NCBI GenBank assembly: GCA_964636275.1
Contig: CAZWRN010000011.1
Location: 1-48,357, forward strand
From: CAZWRN01 sp964636275
Lineage (GTDB): Bacteria; Patescibacteriota; Microgenomatia; Daviesbacterales; UBA10151
Direction of reading: 5' to 3'
Length of the DNA stretch: 48,357 bases
Position numbers and translations under genes: made by a program. Position 1 is the stretch's first letter. Each line of letters starts with the position of its first letter. Shown here in pieces: positions 23,631 to 32,016 of the stretch. Under the pieces are notes generated by a model. It had not been told where the DNA came from, did not search any database, and saw only the letters and a program-made list of their open reading frames with translations.

Positions 23631-25250
23631 ATGCCACTTTTTACTTCCTTACCTGTTTATCCAAAGCTACTCGACCACTATCAAAAAATAAAGAATACTC
23701 ATTTGCGTGATTTTTTCCATAAAGATAGTCAAAGAGGAAAAAATTTTGCCATTCAGGCCGGTTCAATTTATTTGGATTATTCCAAAAATCACTTCTCCGA
23801 AGATACCCTTCAGATTTTTATCGAATTACTGCAACAGGTCAATCTTCAGCGAAAGATTGAGGAGATGTTTGCCGGAGAAAAGATCAATACTACTGAGAAT
23901 CGGTCGGTTTTGCACATCGCCTTGCGTAATCGCTCCAAAAATCCGATAGTTGTAGACGGCAAAGATGTCATGGTTGAGATCAATCAGGTGCTACAAATGA
24001 TGCGAGATTTTGCTTTTAAAATCCGCAATGGTGAATGGACCGGATTTACCGGTAAGCCGATCAAAAATATTATTAATATCGGCATAGGAGGATCCGATTT
24101 AGGACCACAAATGGCTTACGAAGCACTAAAAGCCTATTCAGATCGTAAACTTACAGTCAGATTTATATCCAATGTTGATAGTACTCATTTTACTGAGACG
24201 ATTAGGGATCTGGATGCAGCAGAGACTCTGTTTATTGTCGCTTCAAAAACCTTTACCACTCAGGAAACGATGACCAATGCACTGACCGCCCGAAAATGGA
24301 TTTTGGAAAATTTAAAAAATAGTTCAGCAATCGCCCGCCATTTTGTAGCTCTATCAACCAACTTGAATGAAGTCACCCGCTTTGGTATTCACCCTAGTTC
24401 AACGTTTCCGTTTTGGGACTTTGTCGGGGGAAGATATTCTTTATGCAGTGCGATCGGTTTATCCCTGATGATCGCTATTGGCCCGGACAATTTTAATAAT
24501 ATGTTGGAAGGATTTCATGAGATGGATACACATTTTGCCAGCACTCCTTTTGAACGAAATATGCCAGTCATAATGGCTGTCTTAGGGGTTTGGTACAACA
24601 ATTTCTTCGGAGCTCAAACCCATGCCATATTGCCATATGAACAATACTTGAACCGGTTTCCAGCCTATTTCCAGCAAGGAGATATGGAGTCCAATGGTAA
24701 ATCTGTCACCAAGGATGGGCAATGGGTCAATTACCAGACCGGTCCGATTATTTTTGGTGAACCAGGGACCAATGGTCAACATGCCTTTTATCAACTGATA
24801 CATCAAGGTACCAAACTGGTCCCGGCGGATTTTATTGGTTTTAAAGAATCGCTCAATCCACTGGATGATCATCATGACAAACTGATGGCCAATTTTTTTG
24901 CCCAGCCGGAAGCGCTGGCCTTTGGTAAAACTCCGGAGCAGCTCAAAGCTGAAGGAGTCCCCGCCAATCTGATCCCTCATAAAACTTTTACCGGCAACCG
25001 TCCTTCCAACAGTTTATTACTCCAAAAACTAACACCACACAGTTTGGGAGAGCTAATTGCTCTATATGAACACAAAATCTTTGTCCAGGGGGTCATCTGG
25101 GACATCAATTCGTTTGACCAATTTGGAGTGGAATTAGGAAAAGTCTTAGCTACCAAAATATTAGGAGAGTTGGAAGCGCATAAATTAGATGAGGCCGTCC
25201 ATGATAGTTCAACTGCAACATTAATCAAAAAATACCTCAATCAGGCCTAA
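23631..25250 (+). CDS. pgi: Glucose-6-phosphate isomerase
   Basis: Pgi interconverts glucose-6-phosphate and fructose-6-phosphate. The family blocks are IGIGGSDLGPQMAYEAL, the phosphate-binding SKTFTTQETMTNA, FWDFVGGRYSLCSAIGL, and the C-terminal GVIWDINSFDQFGVELGK. The catalytic Glu, His and Lys blocks (the GDMESNGK, GTNGQHAFYQL and QFGVELGK regions) are all intact. Length (539) is that of the long E. coli-like enzyme, not the 450-residue Gram-positive form. The start at 23631 (MPLFTSLPVY) is set by the promoter and excludes the TTG at 23589. It lies divergent to zwf. Confidence 0.96.
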   Translation: MPLFTSLPVYPKLLDHYQKIKNTHLRDFFHKDSQRGKNFAIQAGSIYLDYSKNHFSEDTLQIFIELLQQVNLQRKIEEMFAGEKINTTENRSVLHIALRNRSKNPIVVDGKDVMVEINQVLQMMRDFAFKIRNGEWTGFTGKPIKNIINIGIGGSDLGPQMAYEALKAYSDRKLTVRFISNVDSTHFTETIRDLDAAETLFIVASKTFTTQETMTNALTARKWILENLKNSSAIARHFVALSTNLNEVTRFGIHPSSTFPFWDFVGGRYSLCSAIGLSLMIAIGPDNFNNMLEGFHEMDTHFASTPFERNMPVIMAVLGVWYNNFFGAQTHAILPYEQYLNRFPAYFQQGDMESNGKSVTKDGQWVNYQTGPIIFGEPGTNGQHAFYQLIHQGTKLVPADFIGFKESLNPLDDHHDKLMANFFAQPEALAFGKTPEQLKAEGVPANLIPHKTFTGNRPSNSLLLQKLTPHSLGELIALYEHKIFVQGVIWDINSFDQFGVELGKVLATKILGELEAHKLDEAVHDSSTATLIKKYLNQA

Positions 25251-25257
25251 TAAAATT

Positions 25258-25396
25258 TTCAATTTCCAATTCACAATTTACAAAGACGAAGTCGCAATCT
25301 CAGCTTATTTACAAATGAATTCTCAATTGATCAATTTACAAATTGTAAATTGATTGATAATTGAAAATTCGTAAATTGAAAATTGAAAATTAAAAA
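25258..25396. repeat. AT-rich inverted repeat region upstream of purL
   Basis: The 194-base spacer between pgi and purL is built from words such as AATTTTCAATTTCC and its complement AATTGAAAATT. Near its centre ATCAATTTAC and GTAAATTGAT form a perfect 10-base stem with a five-base loop (about 25,328-25,352). A GC-richer insert GACGAAGTCGCAATCTC interrupts the left side. Confidence 0.7.
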
Positions 25397-25404
25397 TCAT
25401 CTTC

Positions 25405-25432
25405 TTGACTATCTATCTACAATCTGTAGAAT
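25405..25432 (+). promoter_or_regulatory. Promoter of purL
   Basis: -35 TTGACT (25405-25410), 16-base spacer, -10 TAGAAT (25427-25432). Initiation near 25,439 would leave a leader of about five bases. Confidence 0.6.
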
Positions 25433-25444
25433 AGTTATATCTTC

Positions 25445-28400
25445 ATGGCACTACGGATTGAGGTTTCCTCAAAAGTACCAGACTCAAGAGCCACTTATTT
25501 CATCTCTAAAGTTCAAGCAGCTTTTCCAGGACTTTTGATTGATCAAGCTGAGGTCGTAGATGTGTATACCATCGATAAAGATTTTGCTGATTTTGAAATC
25601 GAGAAAATTTCCCAGGCTTTAACCAATCCACTAACTCAACAGGTTTCTATTAAAAATACGTCTATGAACGGGGCTGACTATGCAGTTGAAATTGGGTTTT
25701 TACCTGGAGTGACTGATAATGTCGCGCATACAACCAAAGAAATCATTGAAGATTTACTCAAAATTAAATTTATGGATGGAGAAGCGGTATATACATCGCA
25801 ATTAATCTTCTTTAAAACGTCGGGACAAAATGGACAGATCAAACAAGTGGCAAATTCGCTGATTAATCCAATTATTCAAAGAGTGCATATCAAAGATAAT
25901 GCTCAGTACAAAAAAGATCAGGGTATGGACCTGATAGTTCCAAAAGTGAGGCTTACAACTACACCACAGGTCACTGAAGTTGACTTAAATGTCTCAGATG
26001 AAGAGCTGACCAAAATTGGTAAAGAGGGGATCGCCAATCCTGATGGCTCCCGGCGTGGACCTTTGGCACTGAACCTGCTTTATATGAAGACGATCCAAAA
26101 ATACTTCAAAAAATTGAAAAGAAATCCGACCGACATTGAACTCGAATCTCTGGCTCAAACCTGGTCTGAACACTGTAAACACACTATCTTTGCCTCCCCC
26201 ATGGATGATGATGTACCAGAGGGTTTGTATAAAACGTTTATTAAAAAAGCCACGGCTACTGTTCGTAAACAAAAATCCTCCTACGCTGAAGCTTCAGAAG
26301 GATCTGGAGATTTTTGTGTCTCTGTATTTACAGATAACTCAGGGGCTATTGCGTTTGATGATCAGTATTTGGTGACACATAAAGTTGAAACACATAATAC
26401 CCCATCCGCACTTGATCCTTTTGGCGGAGCGATTACCGGAATCGTGGGTGTTAACAGGGATGCTTTAGGATTTGGGATGGGAGCCAAACCAATTCTAAAC
26501 ACCTATGGATTTTGTTTTGCTGATCCAGCCGATCAAAAACCATTGTTTAAAGATAGTAAGTTAACAACTGCCATGTTATCGCCCAAACGAATTATGGAAG
26601 GTGTGATTGCGGGAGTAAATTCGGGCGGTAACCAATCGGGTATTCCAACCACCCAGGGATTTATGTATTTTCATGATCGGTACAAAGGAAAGCCCTTGGT
26701 TTTTGTCGGTACTTTAGGATTGTTGCAGCGAGAGATCAATGGCAAAAAAGCTTTTCAAAAAAAGGCAAAACCAGGGGACTTAGTCGTTATGGTCGGGGGA
26801 CGAGTGGGACTGGATGGAATCCATGGCGCGACGTTTTCGTCCGAAGCTTTAGATAGTGGATCTCCGTCCACCGCAGTGCAGATCGGTGATCCTATTACGC
26901 AAAAAAAGTTTTCGGATGCAATTGCCAAAGAAGCTATTTACCAAAATTTATATAACAGTATTACTGACAATGGTGCTGGTGGACTGTCATGTTCGGTGGC
27001 TGAAATGGCTAGAGAGTCCGGTGGTGTAAAAGTGTACTTAGAAAATATTCCGTTGAAATATCCTGGACTTGATCCCTGGCAGATCTGGATCTCTGAGTCT
27101 CAGGAAAGAATGACTTTGGCAGTATCACCAGAGAAATGGGAGGCACTGAATAATCTTTTATCGAAAAGGGGAGTGGAAGCCACTATCATTGGTGAATTTA
27201 ATAATACTGGTAAATGCGAAGTGTTATTCAATGATAAAACCATTCTAGATATAGATTTGGAATTTTTGCACGACGGACTACCTGAAAGAAAGCTGGTTTC
27301 CGAATGGGTTAAACCATATTTTGATGAACCAACTATCCCTGAAGTTAGTGATTACAACCAAGTAGCTATTGATTTAGCTCACAGGCTTAATATTTCTAGT
27401 TTCGAATTTATTTCCACTCAATATGATCATGAAGTCCAGTCGATGACCGTTTTAAAACCGTTACAAGGTAGGGGACGGGTGAATGGTGAAGCCTCAGTTA
27501 TCAAGCCGATTGCTGATTCACTCAAAGGAGTAGCGGTATCTCAGGCTTTGTATCCGAGTTACTCAGAGATAGATCCGTATCAGATGGCTTTAAATACCAT
27601 TGATTCAGCTGTGAGAAACTTAGTTTCAATTGGTGCCAATCCAGAAAAAATCGCTTTGCTCGACAACTTTTGCTGGTGTTCATCTTTTGAAAAACAACGA
27701 CTTGGTGAGTTAAAGCTCGCTGCCAAGGGGTGTTTCGATGGCGCAGTTGGCTTTGGATCACCTTTTATTTCCGGGAAAGATAGCATGTTCAATGATTTTA
27801 AAGGTTTTGATGAACTAGGTAATCCTGTCAAAATATCAGTTCCCCCAACGCTCCTCATCTCCTCTATTTCGGTCATGGACAATGTTGAAAAAGTGGTCTC
27901 CATAGATGCCAAAATTCCGGGGGACTTAGTTTACTTACTTGGTGATACAAATATTGCTTTGGGCGGTTCAGAATATTTCCAGTATCTTTCTGAAACTACT
28001 GGGCGATTTGCTCCTGGAAACACGGTGCCATCAGTTGATCTGGAAAAAAATAAAAAAATGTACCAGGCTTTGTATAGTGCTATCAATCAAAATCTGGTAG
28101 CCAGCAGTATTCCTGTCAATCGGGGAGGATTAATTGTGGCGTTATCAAAAATGTCGCTCGCTGGTCAACTTGGTGTCGATATCTCTCTAGAAGGATTATC
28201 CGGACACAATCAGGAACTGATGTTTTCAGAGTCAGCTGGACGATTGGTAGTAACAATTGATCCCTCCCACAAAGAGCAGTTTGAAAAAGTTTTCTCCGAT
28301 TTAGCATATACACAAATTGGCATAGTGACACAGAATAAAAAAATCCAGATTAAAAGTGTTCAGGGAAACACCATTGTTGATCTAACACTTGAACAATTAA

Positions 28401-29239
28401 ACTCTGCATACAAATCTGCCTTTACTGTATCAACTTCTCAGCACAAACCACAAATTGGGGTGCTGACTGGTTATGGTATCAACTGTGAAGAAGAAACTAA
28501 AACAGCTTTTGAAAAAGTTGGGGGACATGGGGAGATAGTTCATATCAATGATCTGATTGAAAATAAAAAACTGCTCAAGAAGTTCCAGATCTTAGCTATA
28601 CCGGGTGGCTTTTCTTATGGCGATGATACCGGCAGTGGCAACGGCTTTGCCAACAAACTAAAAAATAATCTCTGGGAAGATCTGAGACATTTTATCAATC
28701 TGGACCGGCTGGTGATCGGTATCTGCAATGGTTGCCAAGTGCTCGCTAACTTAGGACTATTTCCAGCTGTTGAGAAAAAGTACGGCGAAAAACAGGTGGC
28801 TATTTTGCACAATGATAACGCCACCTATACCGATCGCTGGGTTGATTTAAAAGCTGAAGGAAATAGTCCCTGGGTCAGTGAGGTCGAAACCTTTTCCTGT
28901 CCGATTGCGCATGGAGAGGGTAAATTCTATGCAGAAGATAAAACATTAGCAATCATCAACCAAAAAGGCTTAGTTGCTCTTCGTTATACCAAAGGTGAGA
29001 TGTGTAAATATTTAAATTTGCCGGCCAATCCAAATGGCGCGATCGAAGATATTGCTGGTATAACAGATGAAACCGGCAGGATTTTGGGTCTGATGCCACA
29101 TCCAGAGCGAGCGATGTCATTTACTCAGCTGCCAAACTGGCCATTGCTCAAAGAGCAACTCAAACGAGCTGGAAAAGAGCTACCAAAAGATGGTCCTGGA
29201 TTACAAATTTTTCGAAATGGTATAAACTATTTCAAATAA
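25445..29239 (+). CDS. purL: Phosphoribosylformylglycinamidine synthase, single-chain (PurS-like + PurL + PurQ domains)
   Basis: This 1,264-residue enzyme converts FGAR to FGAM using glutamine and ATP. Residues 1-160 resemble two PurS-like repeats (FLPGVTDN is typical). The linker with ESLAQTWSEHCKHTIF follows at about 235-255, then two AIR-synthase-like halves (ATP motifs in KVETHNTPSALDPFGG and GDSAVRNL-like SAVRNLVSIGANPEK). The C-terminal class I glutaminase has the nucleophile Cys1094 in GICNGCQVL and His1219/Glu1221 in MPHPERAM, so it makes its own ammonia and no separate purQ is needed. Residues 278-287 (SSYAEASEGS) come from a palindromic insertion in the linker before the first catalytic half. 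Confidence 0.95.
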   Translation: MALRIEVSSKVPDSRATYFISKVQAAFPGLLIDQAEVVDVYTIDKDFADFEIEKISQALTNPLTQQVSIKNTSMNGADYAVEIGFLPGVTDNVAHTTKEIIEDLLKIKFMDGEAVYTSQLIFFKTSGQNGQIKQVANSLINPIIQRVHIKDNAQYKKDQGMDLIVPKVRLTTTPQVTEVDLNVSDEELTKIGKEGIANPDGSRRGPLALNLLYMKTIQKYFKKLKRNPTDIELESLAQTWSEHCKHTIFASPMDDDVPEGLYKTFIKKATATVRKQKSSYAEASEGSGDFCVSVFTDNSGAIAFDDQYLVTHKVETHNTPSALDPFGGAITGIVGVNRDALGFGMGAKPILNTYGFCFADPADQKPLFKDSKLTTAMLSPKRIMEGVIAGVNSGGNQSGIPTTQGFMYFHDRYKGKPLVFVGTLGLLQREINGKKAFQKKAKPGDLVVMVGGRVGLDGIHGATFSSEALDSGSPSTAVQIGDPITQKKFSDAIAKEAIYQNLYNSITDNGAGGLSCSVAEMARESGGVKVYLENIPLKYPGLDPWQIWISESQERMTLAVSPEKWEALNNLLSKRGVEATIIGEFNNTGKCEVLFNDKTILDIDLEFLHDGLPERKLVSEWVKPYFDEPTIPEVSDYNQVAIDLAHRLNISSFEFISTQYDHEVQSMTVLKPLQGRGRVNGEASVIKPIADSLKGVAVSQALYPSYSEIDPYQMALNTIDSAVRNLVSIGANPEKIALLDNFCWCSSFEKQRLGELKLAAKGCFDGAVGFGSPFISGKDSMFNDFKGFDELGNPVKISVPPTLLISSISVMDNVEKVVSIDAKIPGDLVYLLGDTNIALGGSEYFQYLSETTGRFAPGNTVPSVDLEKNKKMYQALYSAINQNLVASSIPVNRGGLIVALSKMSLAGQLGVDISLEGLSGHNQELMFSESAGRLVVTIDPSHKEQFEKVFSDLAYTQIGIVTQNKKIQIKSVQGNTIVDLTLEQLNSAYKSAFTVSTSQHKPQIGVLTGYGINCEEETKTAFEKVGGHGEIVHINDLIENKKLLKKFQILAIPGGFSYGDDTGSGNGFANKLKNNLWEDLRHFINLDRLVIGICNGCQVLANLGLFPAVEKKYGEKQVAILHNDNATYTDRWVDLKAEGNSPWVSEVETFSCPIAHGEGKFYAEDKTLAIINQKGLVALRYTKGEMCKYLNLPANPNGAIEDIAGITDETGRILGLMPHPERAMSFTQLPNWPLLKEQLKRAGKELPKDGPGLQIFRNGINYFK
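26276..26303 (+). repeat. Palindromic repeat inserted in frame in purL
   Basis: A perfect 12-base palindrome CTGAAGCTTCAG (26286-26297) with partly pairing flanks (TCCT and AGGA). It encodes SYAEASEG and aligns with the cysS insertion in the same frame. Confidence 0.65.
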
Positions 29240-29345
29240 TCAAGAAACAAGTAACAAGTATCCAAATAATTTATCAATTTAACAAATTTATTAATTGAAT
29301 ATTGTTTGGTACTTGGAATTTGTATCTTGGTAACTGTTTCTTGGA
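29240..29345. repeat. Imperfect inverted repeat between purL and guaA
   Basis: The left part CAAGAAACAAGTAACAAG is mirrored by CTTGG...AACTGTTTCTTGG on the right, around an AT-rich middle (AATTTATCAATTTAACAAA). It is imperfect, with several unpaired bases. No consensus promoter for guaA is obvious; TTGGTA (29327-29332) with TTATTT (29350-29355) is the best pair. Confidence 0.55.
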
Positions 29346-29355
29346 AAACTTATTT

Positions 29356-30882
29356 ATGATAATAATTATTGATTTTGGATCACAGTCAACACATCTTATT
29401 TCCAGAAGAATCAATGAGTTTGGGGTGAAAACAAAAATAGTGTTGCCAGATGAAAAGATCCTGAAACAAGTTCAGGATGACAATGTTAGCGGAATAATAT
29501 TGTCGGGCGGACCTTCGTCTGTCTATGAGAAAGGGGTGCCGACTATTGATAGCAAAATCTTTCAGTTAGGTCATCCAATTCTTGGCATCTGCTACGGTCA
29601 GCAGCTGATGTCACATCTGCTAAAAGGAGATGTCAAACCAGGCAAAATTCGTGAGTATGGCCCAGCCAATATAACTGTTAAAAAAGATAGCAAACTGTTG
29701 GAAAATACTTCATATGAATTTAATGTCTGGATGTCACATGGGGACTCGGTGATCAAGCCCCCCAAAGGTTTTACAGTAAATGCGATTACCAAAACGATTC
29801 CAATCGCTGTGATGTCAGATGAAAAAAATAAACAGTATGGGATCCAATTTCATCCAGAGCTAGTTCATACGCAGTTTGGTGAAACTATCTTATCCAACTT
29901 TTTAAAAATTTGTGGTTTAAAGCCTAAGCTGTCTCCTTTGAATAAAAAATATGTAGATGAAATGATCGAAGACATCAAAGAGTCGGTTGGCCAAGCCAAA
30001 GCCATTTGTGCCCTTTCCGGTGGAGTTGATTCTTCAGTGGCAGCACTTTTAGTGCATCGTGCAATTGGTAAACAACTGACATCTTTTTATATTGATTCCG
30101 GTCTGATGCGGCAAGGTGAGACCGATGTTTTGAAAAAAGTCTTCAAAGATGAGTACCATATGAAAGTGCAGATTATTGATGCCAAAAAAGAATTTTTATC
30201 AGCTCTAAAAGGGGTCACAGATCCTGAAACCAAACGTAAAATCATAGGAAAAACATTTATCGAAATTTTTGACCGAGAAGCTAAAAAAATTGGTGCTACT
30301 TTTTTAGTTCAGGGCACTATTTATCCCGATGTCATTGAATCCCAGGGAACCAAACATAGTCAGAACATTAAATCACATCACAATGTTGGTGGATTACCCG
30401 AAGTAATGAAATTAGCTCTGATTGAACCACTTCGGCTTTTCTACAAAGATCAGGTTAGACAAGTTGGTAAAATCCTAAAAATGCCTTCGTCAGTAGTAAA
30501 CAGACAGCCTTTCCCCGGCCCTGGATTAGCTGTCAGGATTATTGGCGAAGTGACAGATTACAATCTGGAAATTTTGCGTCAGGCTGATTTTATTGTCCAG
30601 GACGAAATCAAAAAAGCTAAATTGCAGGATAAACTCTGGCAGGCTTTTGCTATCTTTACCAATATTAAAACCACCGGCGTCAGAGGCGATCAAAGAGTTT
30701 ACGGCGAAACCATCGCATTAAGAGCTCTGGATGCTAAAGATGCCATGAGTGCCGATGTTGCCAATTTACCATTTGAACTACTGATGATAATATCCAATCG
30801 AATTGTGACAGAGGTGAAAGAGGTCAACAGAGTAGTCTATGATATCACTACCAAGCCTCCTGCAACTATGGAGTGGGAATAA
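29356..30882 (+). CDS. guaA: GMP synthase (glutamine-hydrolysing)
   Basis: GuaA aminates XMP to GMP. The glutaminase domain begins IIIIDFGSQSTHLISRRI, has the nucleophile Cys79 in GICYGQQL, and HPELVHT holds the His/Glu pair. The ATP-pyrophosphatase domain has ALSGGVDSSVAALL near residue 220 and the C-terminal dimerisation domain ends RVVYDITTKPPATMEWE. Length (508) is typical. The start at ATG 29356 matches the usual first strand; a TTG at 29302 is upstream spacer. Residues about 34-43 (KILKQVQDDN) are encoded by a palindromic repeat identical to one in front of cysS; it sits in the loop before GIILSGGPSS. Confidence 0.96.
   Translation: MIIIIDFGSQSTHLISRRINEFGVKTKIVLPDEKILKQVQDDNVSGIILSGGPSSVYEKGVPTIDSKIFQLGHPILGICYGQQLMSHLLKGDVKPGKIREYGPANITVKKDSKLLENTSYEFNVWMSHGDSVIKPPKGFTVNAITKTIPIAVMSDEKNKQYGIQFHPELVHTQFGETILSNFLKICGLKPKLSPLNKKYVDEMIEDIKESVGQAKAICALSGGVDSSVAALLVHRAIGKQLTSFYIDSGLMRQGETDVLKKVFKDEYHMKVQIIDAKKEFLSALKGVTDPETKRKIIGKTFIEIFDREAKKIGATFLVQGTIYPDVIESQGTKHSQNIKSHHNVGGLPEVMKLALIEPLRLFYKDQVRQVGKILKMPSSVVNRQPFPGPGLAVRIIGEVTDYNLEILRQADFIVQDEIKKAKLQDKLWQAFAIFTNIKTTGVRGDQRVYGETIALRALDAKDAMSADVANLPFELLMIISNRIVTEVKEVNRVVYDITTKPPATMEWE
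29453..29483 (-). repeat. Palindromic repeat, copy 2 (inside guaA)
   Basis: The core CCTGAAACAAGTTCAGG with flanks gives 31 bases identical to the reverse complement of 8,900-8,930. It is read through in frame as KILKQVQDDN. Confidence 0.85.
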
Positions 30883-30889
30883 ACAACCC

Positions 30890-30920
30890 TAGACAAATAT
30901 CAAATAATCAGTTATATAAT
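30890..30920 (+). promoter_or_regulatory. Promoter of the first purP gene
   Basis: -35 TAGACA (30890-30895) followed after 17 bases by TATATA (30913-30918), overlapping a perfect TATAAT (30915-30920). The ATG at 30926 is five to seven bases on. Confidence 0.65.
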
Positions 30921-30925
30921 ATTGA

Positions 30926-31939
30926 ATGAAATTTAGTGATTACACTATTGCGACTCTTGGTTCACACTCTTCTCTCCAGATCTTACACGGCGCTAAACAA
31001 GAAGGTTTTAAAACTCTCATCGTTACTACTCATGAAAGAGAGTCTTTCTACAAGCGTTTTAAATTTATCGACACTATTTTGACAGTACCGCATTTTAGCC
31101 AGTTTAAAAAAGTCGAAGATCGGCTAAAAGCTGAAAACGTCATTTTGATCCCCCACGGATCTTTCGTCGCCTATCTTGGGACAGAAAATAATAAAAAACT
31201 TAAACTTCCCTACTATGGCAATAAAGCGGTTTTGGATTGGGAGGGAGATCGCAGTATGCAGCGAGAATGGTTACAACACGCCCGGATTCCGATGCCAAAA
31301 CAGTTTGATGATTTAAATGATGTGACCTATCCGGTGATTGTGAAAACCTATGGGGCTGCCGGTGGTAAAGGTTATTTTTATGCCCGAGATAAACAGGATT
31401 TTTTAAGTAAAGTAAAAAGTTTGGGTACTGAAGAGTTTATTATTCAAGAATATGTCATTGGTGTGACTTTGTATATTCATTATTTCCACTCCCCATTAAC
31501 AGGGGAGATCGAGATCATGTCGATGGATCGTCGCTATGAAACCAATGTTGATGGGTTAGGCAGAATACCATTGCATGGACAGCAGGGACTGGATATAGAT
31601 CCTAGTTATGTTGTGGTGGGAAATAGTCCGTTAGTGCTGCGTGAGTCTTTGCTTCCGGAAGCCTATGCGATGGGTGAATCAGTAGTCAGATCTTCTAAAG
31701 AATTAATCGACAAAAAGGGTCTATTTGGTCCGTTCTGTTTAGAGACGGTGATCACTCCAGACCAAAAGTTTGTGGCGATGGAAATTTCTTGTCGCATTGT
31801 TGCCGGAACTAATTTATTTACCAATGGTAGTTCATATTCTGATTTAAATTATAGTGAGCCAATGAGTACCGGACGCCGAATTGCCAGAGAGATTAAAACA
31901 GCTATACAAAAGAAAAAACTCGATCTTATTTTAGATTAA
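30926..31939 (+). CDS. purP: Formate-dependent AICAR formyltransferase (FAICAR synthetase), PurP, paralog 1
   Basis: PurP ligates formate to AICAR with ATP, replacing the folate-dependent step of PurH. It is the usual enzyme of archaeal purine synthesis. The sequence follows the Methanocaldococcus jannaschii type closely: ATLGSHSSLQILHGAKQEGF, YKRF, IPHGSFVAYLG, the glycine-rich ATP loop VIVKTYGAAGGKGYF, IHYFHSPL, MDRRYETNVDGLGRIP, LRESLLPEAYAMGE, GLFGPFCLE and STGRRIAREIK. Length (337) matches the family. It is followed 73 bases later by a second paralog and then purB, whose product AICAR it would use. I consider the assignment firm as to family. Confidence 0.92.
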   Translation: MKFSDYTIATLGSHSSLQILHGAKQEGFKTLIVTTHERESFYKRFKFIDTILTVPHFSQFKKVEDRLKAENVILIPHGSFVAYLGTENNKKLKLPYYGNKAVLDWEGDRSMQREWLQHARIPMPKQFDDLNDVTYPVIVKTYGAAGGKGYFYARDKQDFLSKVKSLGTEEFIIQEYVIGVTLYIHYFHSPLTGEIEIMSMDRRYETNVDGLGRIPLHGQQGLDIDPSYVVVGNSPLVLRESLLPEAYAMGESVVRSSKELIDKKGLFGPFCLETVITPDQKFVAMEISCRIVAGTNLFTNGSSYSDLNYSEPMSTGRRIAREIKTAIQKKKLDLILD

Positions 31940-31946
31940 GTTATAC

Positions 31947-32016
31947 GTCATTCTGAGGAGCGTCAGCGACGTGAGAATCTAAATCAATAAGATTGCCACG
32001 CTCCGCTCGCAATGAC
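31947..32016. repeat. 70-base palindromic element between the two purP genes
   Basis: The ends are GTCATT and AATGAC, with inner AGAATCT and AGATTG arms and GC-rich GAGGAGCGTCAGCGACGTG / GCCACGCTCCGCTCGC flanks. The right end supplies the ATG at 32012-32014 of the second purP gene. Confidence 0.75.

Noticed and set aside
24582..24980. A 132-residue minus-strand ORF opposite pgi
   Set aside because: It lies wholly within a well-conserved enzyme gene on the other strand, has no promoter of the type seen elsewhere, and its sequence looks like a frame shadow.
25251..25444. A tRNA or other structured RNA in the longest spacer
   Set aside because: No cloverleaf, T-loop or anticodon arm can be drawn; the region is AT-rich word repeats and the purL promoter.
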